Source of the DNA: Pseudomonadota bacterium
Lineage (GTDB): Bacteria > Pseudomonadota > Alphaproteobacteria > Acetobacterales > Acetobacteraceae
Assembly (NCBI GenBank): GCA_021841985.1
Contig: JAKCCP010000036.1
Span: 1-7,853 of the forward strand
DNA: 7,853 nt
Direction of reading: 5' to 3'
Shown: positions 7,447 through 7,853 of the stretch, in pieces
Layout of the letters: each line of letters begins with the position of its first letter
Position numbering within the stretch: position 1 is the first letter of the stretch
Made by a program: the position numbers and the translations under genes
Notes under the pieces: model-generated
What the model saw: the letters and a program-made list of their open reading frames with translations, nothing else
Told to the model about the DNA's origin: nothing
Databases searched by the model: none

Positions 7447-7853
7447 TCACGCCGTCTGGCGGCTCGGCCCGAGGCCTGCGCGCTCGCAGCCGGCCCGTTC
7501 GAGCCGAACAGAGCCTCGCCCTTCGCGCGCGAGACGATCGCGTTCGGCCAGGCGCGCGAAAAGATCGAGCAGCCACGCAACCCGCGCCGAAACGCGCTGG
7601 CCAACGCCGGTGACGGGGAGAAAACTCCCGGCCAGCAGCCAAAGCTTCCGCCTCAGCGATACGACAGCGCGGCCGGCGATAGGATTGCCGCCGTTGCGCG
7701 CCAAGGCGTGGCCGATCTCGGCGTAAAGCGCCTTGGCGGCGCGAATGCCAGGCCGGCACGCGAAGGGGAGGTCAGCGATCCCGGGCTCTGCGCGTGCGTA
7801 AAACCCATCCGCCGCCGCCAGCAGCCGCGCGATTACCGCCCCGAAGATCGGAA
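7447..7853 (-). CDS. crtB: Phytoene synthase, C-terminal part (runs off the window)
   Basis: CrtB condenses two geranylgeranyl diphosphates to phytoene, the first committed carotenoid step. About 134 residues are present, with the 5' end beyond position 7853; the first full codon is at 7851. The family C-terminal pattern is visible: PGIRAAKALYAEIGHALARN followed by GNPIAGRAVVSLRRKLWLL. A helix-like segment with charged residues (LLDLFARLAERDRLARE) and a tail of about 25 residues rich in Arg, Gly and Ala follow. The Asp-rich catalytic motifs lie upstream, outside the window. The assignment rests on this C-terminal similarity and on the PGC context. The 46-aa membrane protein follows on the same strand. 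Confidence 0.85.
   Translation of the reverse strand, partial: PIFGAVIARLLAAADGFYARAEPGIADLPFACRPGIRAAKALYAEIGHALARNGGNPIAGRAVVSLRRKLWLLAGSFLPVTGVGQRVSARVAWLLDLFARLAERDRLAREGRGSVRLERAGCERAGLGPSRQTA

Overview
The window is a stretch of a photosynthesis gene cluster (PGC) from a high-GC purple or aerobic anoxygenic phototrophic proteobacterium. The GC content, the gene order crtF-bchC-bchX-bchY-bchZ on one strand with crtD-crtC opposite and crtB beyond, and the protein sequences all point to Alphaproteobacteria. Acetobacteraceae/Rhodospirillales-like is my best guess, inferred without any database search.

Layout, left to right. 1-123: lower-GC sequence with no gene I recognise. 97-276 (-): the first ~51 codons of bchZ, broken off at about position 123. 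279-1826 (-) bchY, 1837-2811 (-) bchX and 2808-3812 (-) bchC are intact. They form a tightly packed operon with a 10-nt gap and an ATGA overlap. 3813-3907: AT-rich bchC leader and promoter region with a PpsR/CrtJ-like site. 3908-5014 (-): crtF without its normal N-terminus. 5001-6356 (+): crtD without its FAD-binding N-terminus. 6383-7246 (+): crtC. 7266-7406 (-): a 46-residue single-span membrane protein with a strong ribosome binding site. 7447-7853 (-): the 3' part of crtB, which runs off the right edge.

How the genes fit together. BchX, BchY and BchZ are the three subunits of chlorophyllide a reductase, and BchC is the next dehydrogenase toward bacteriochlorophyll a. CrtB makes phytoene. 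CrtC, CrtD and CrtF hydrate, desaturate and O-methylate the ends of acyclic carotenoids of the spheroidene/spirilloxanthin type.

The notable point is that the cluster looks rearranged at two places. bchZ, which is normally followed by the puf reaction-centre genes, runs into unrelated sequence after ~51 codons. crtD and crtF are joined head to head at about 4910-4925, both without their 5' ends and without the crtE gene that usually lies between them. The other genes keep clean reading frames and key residues. This is either a recently decaying or deleted photosynthesis cluster or an assembly chimera, and sequence alone cannot separate the two.
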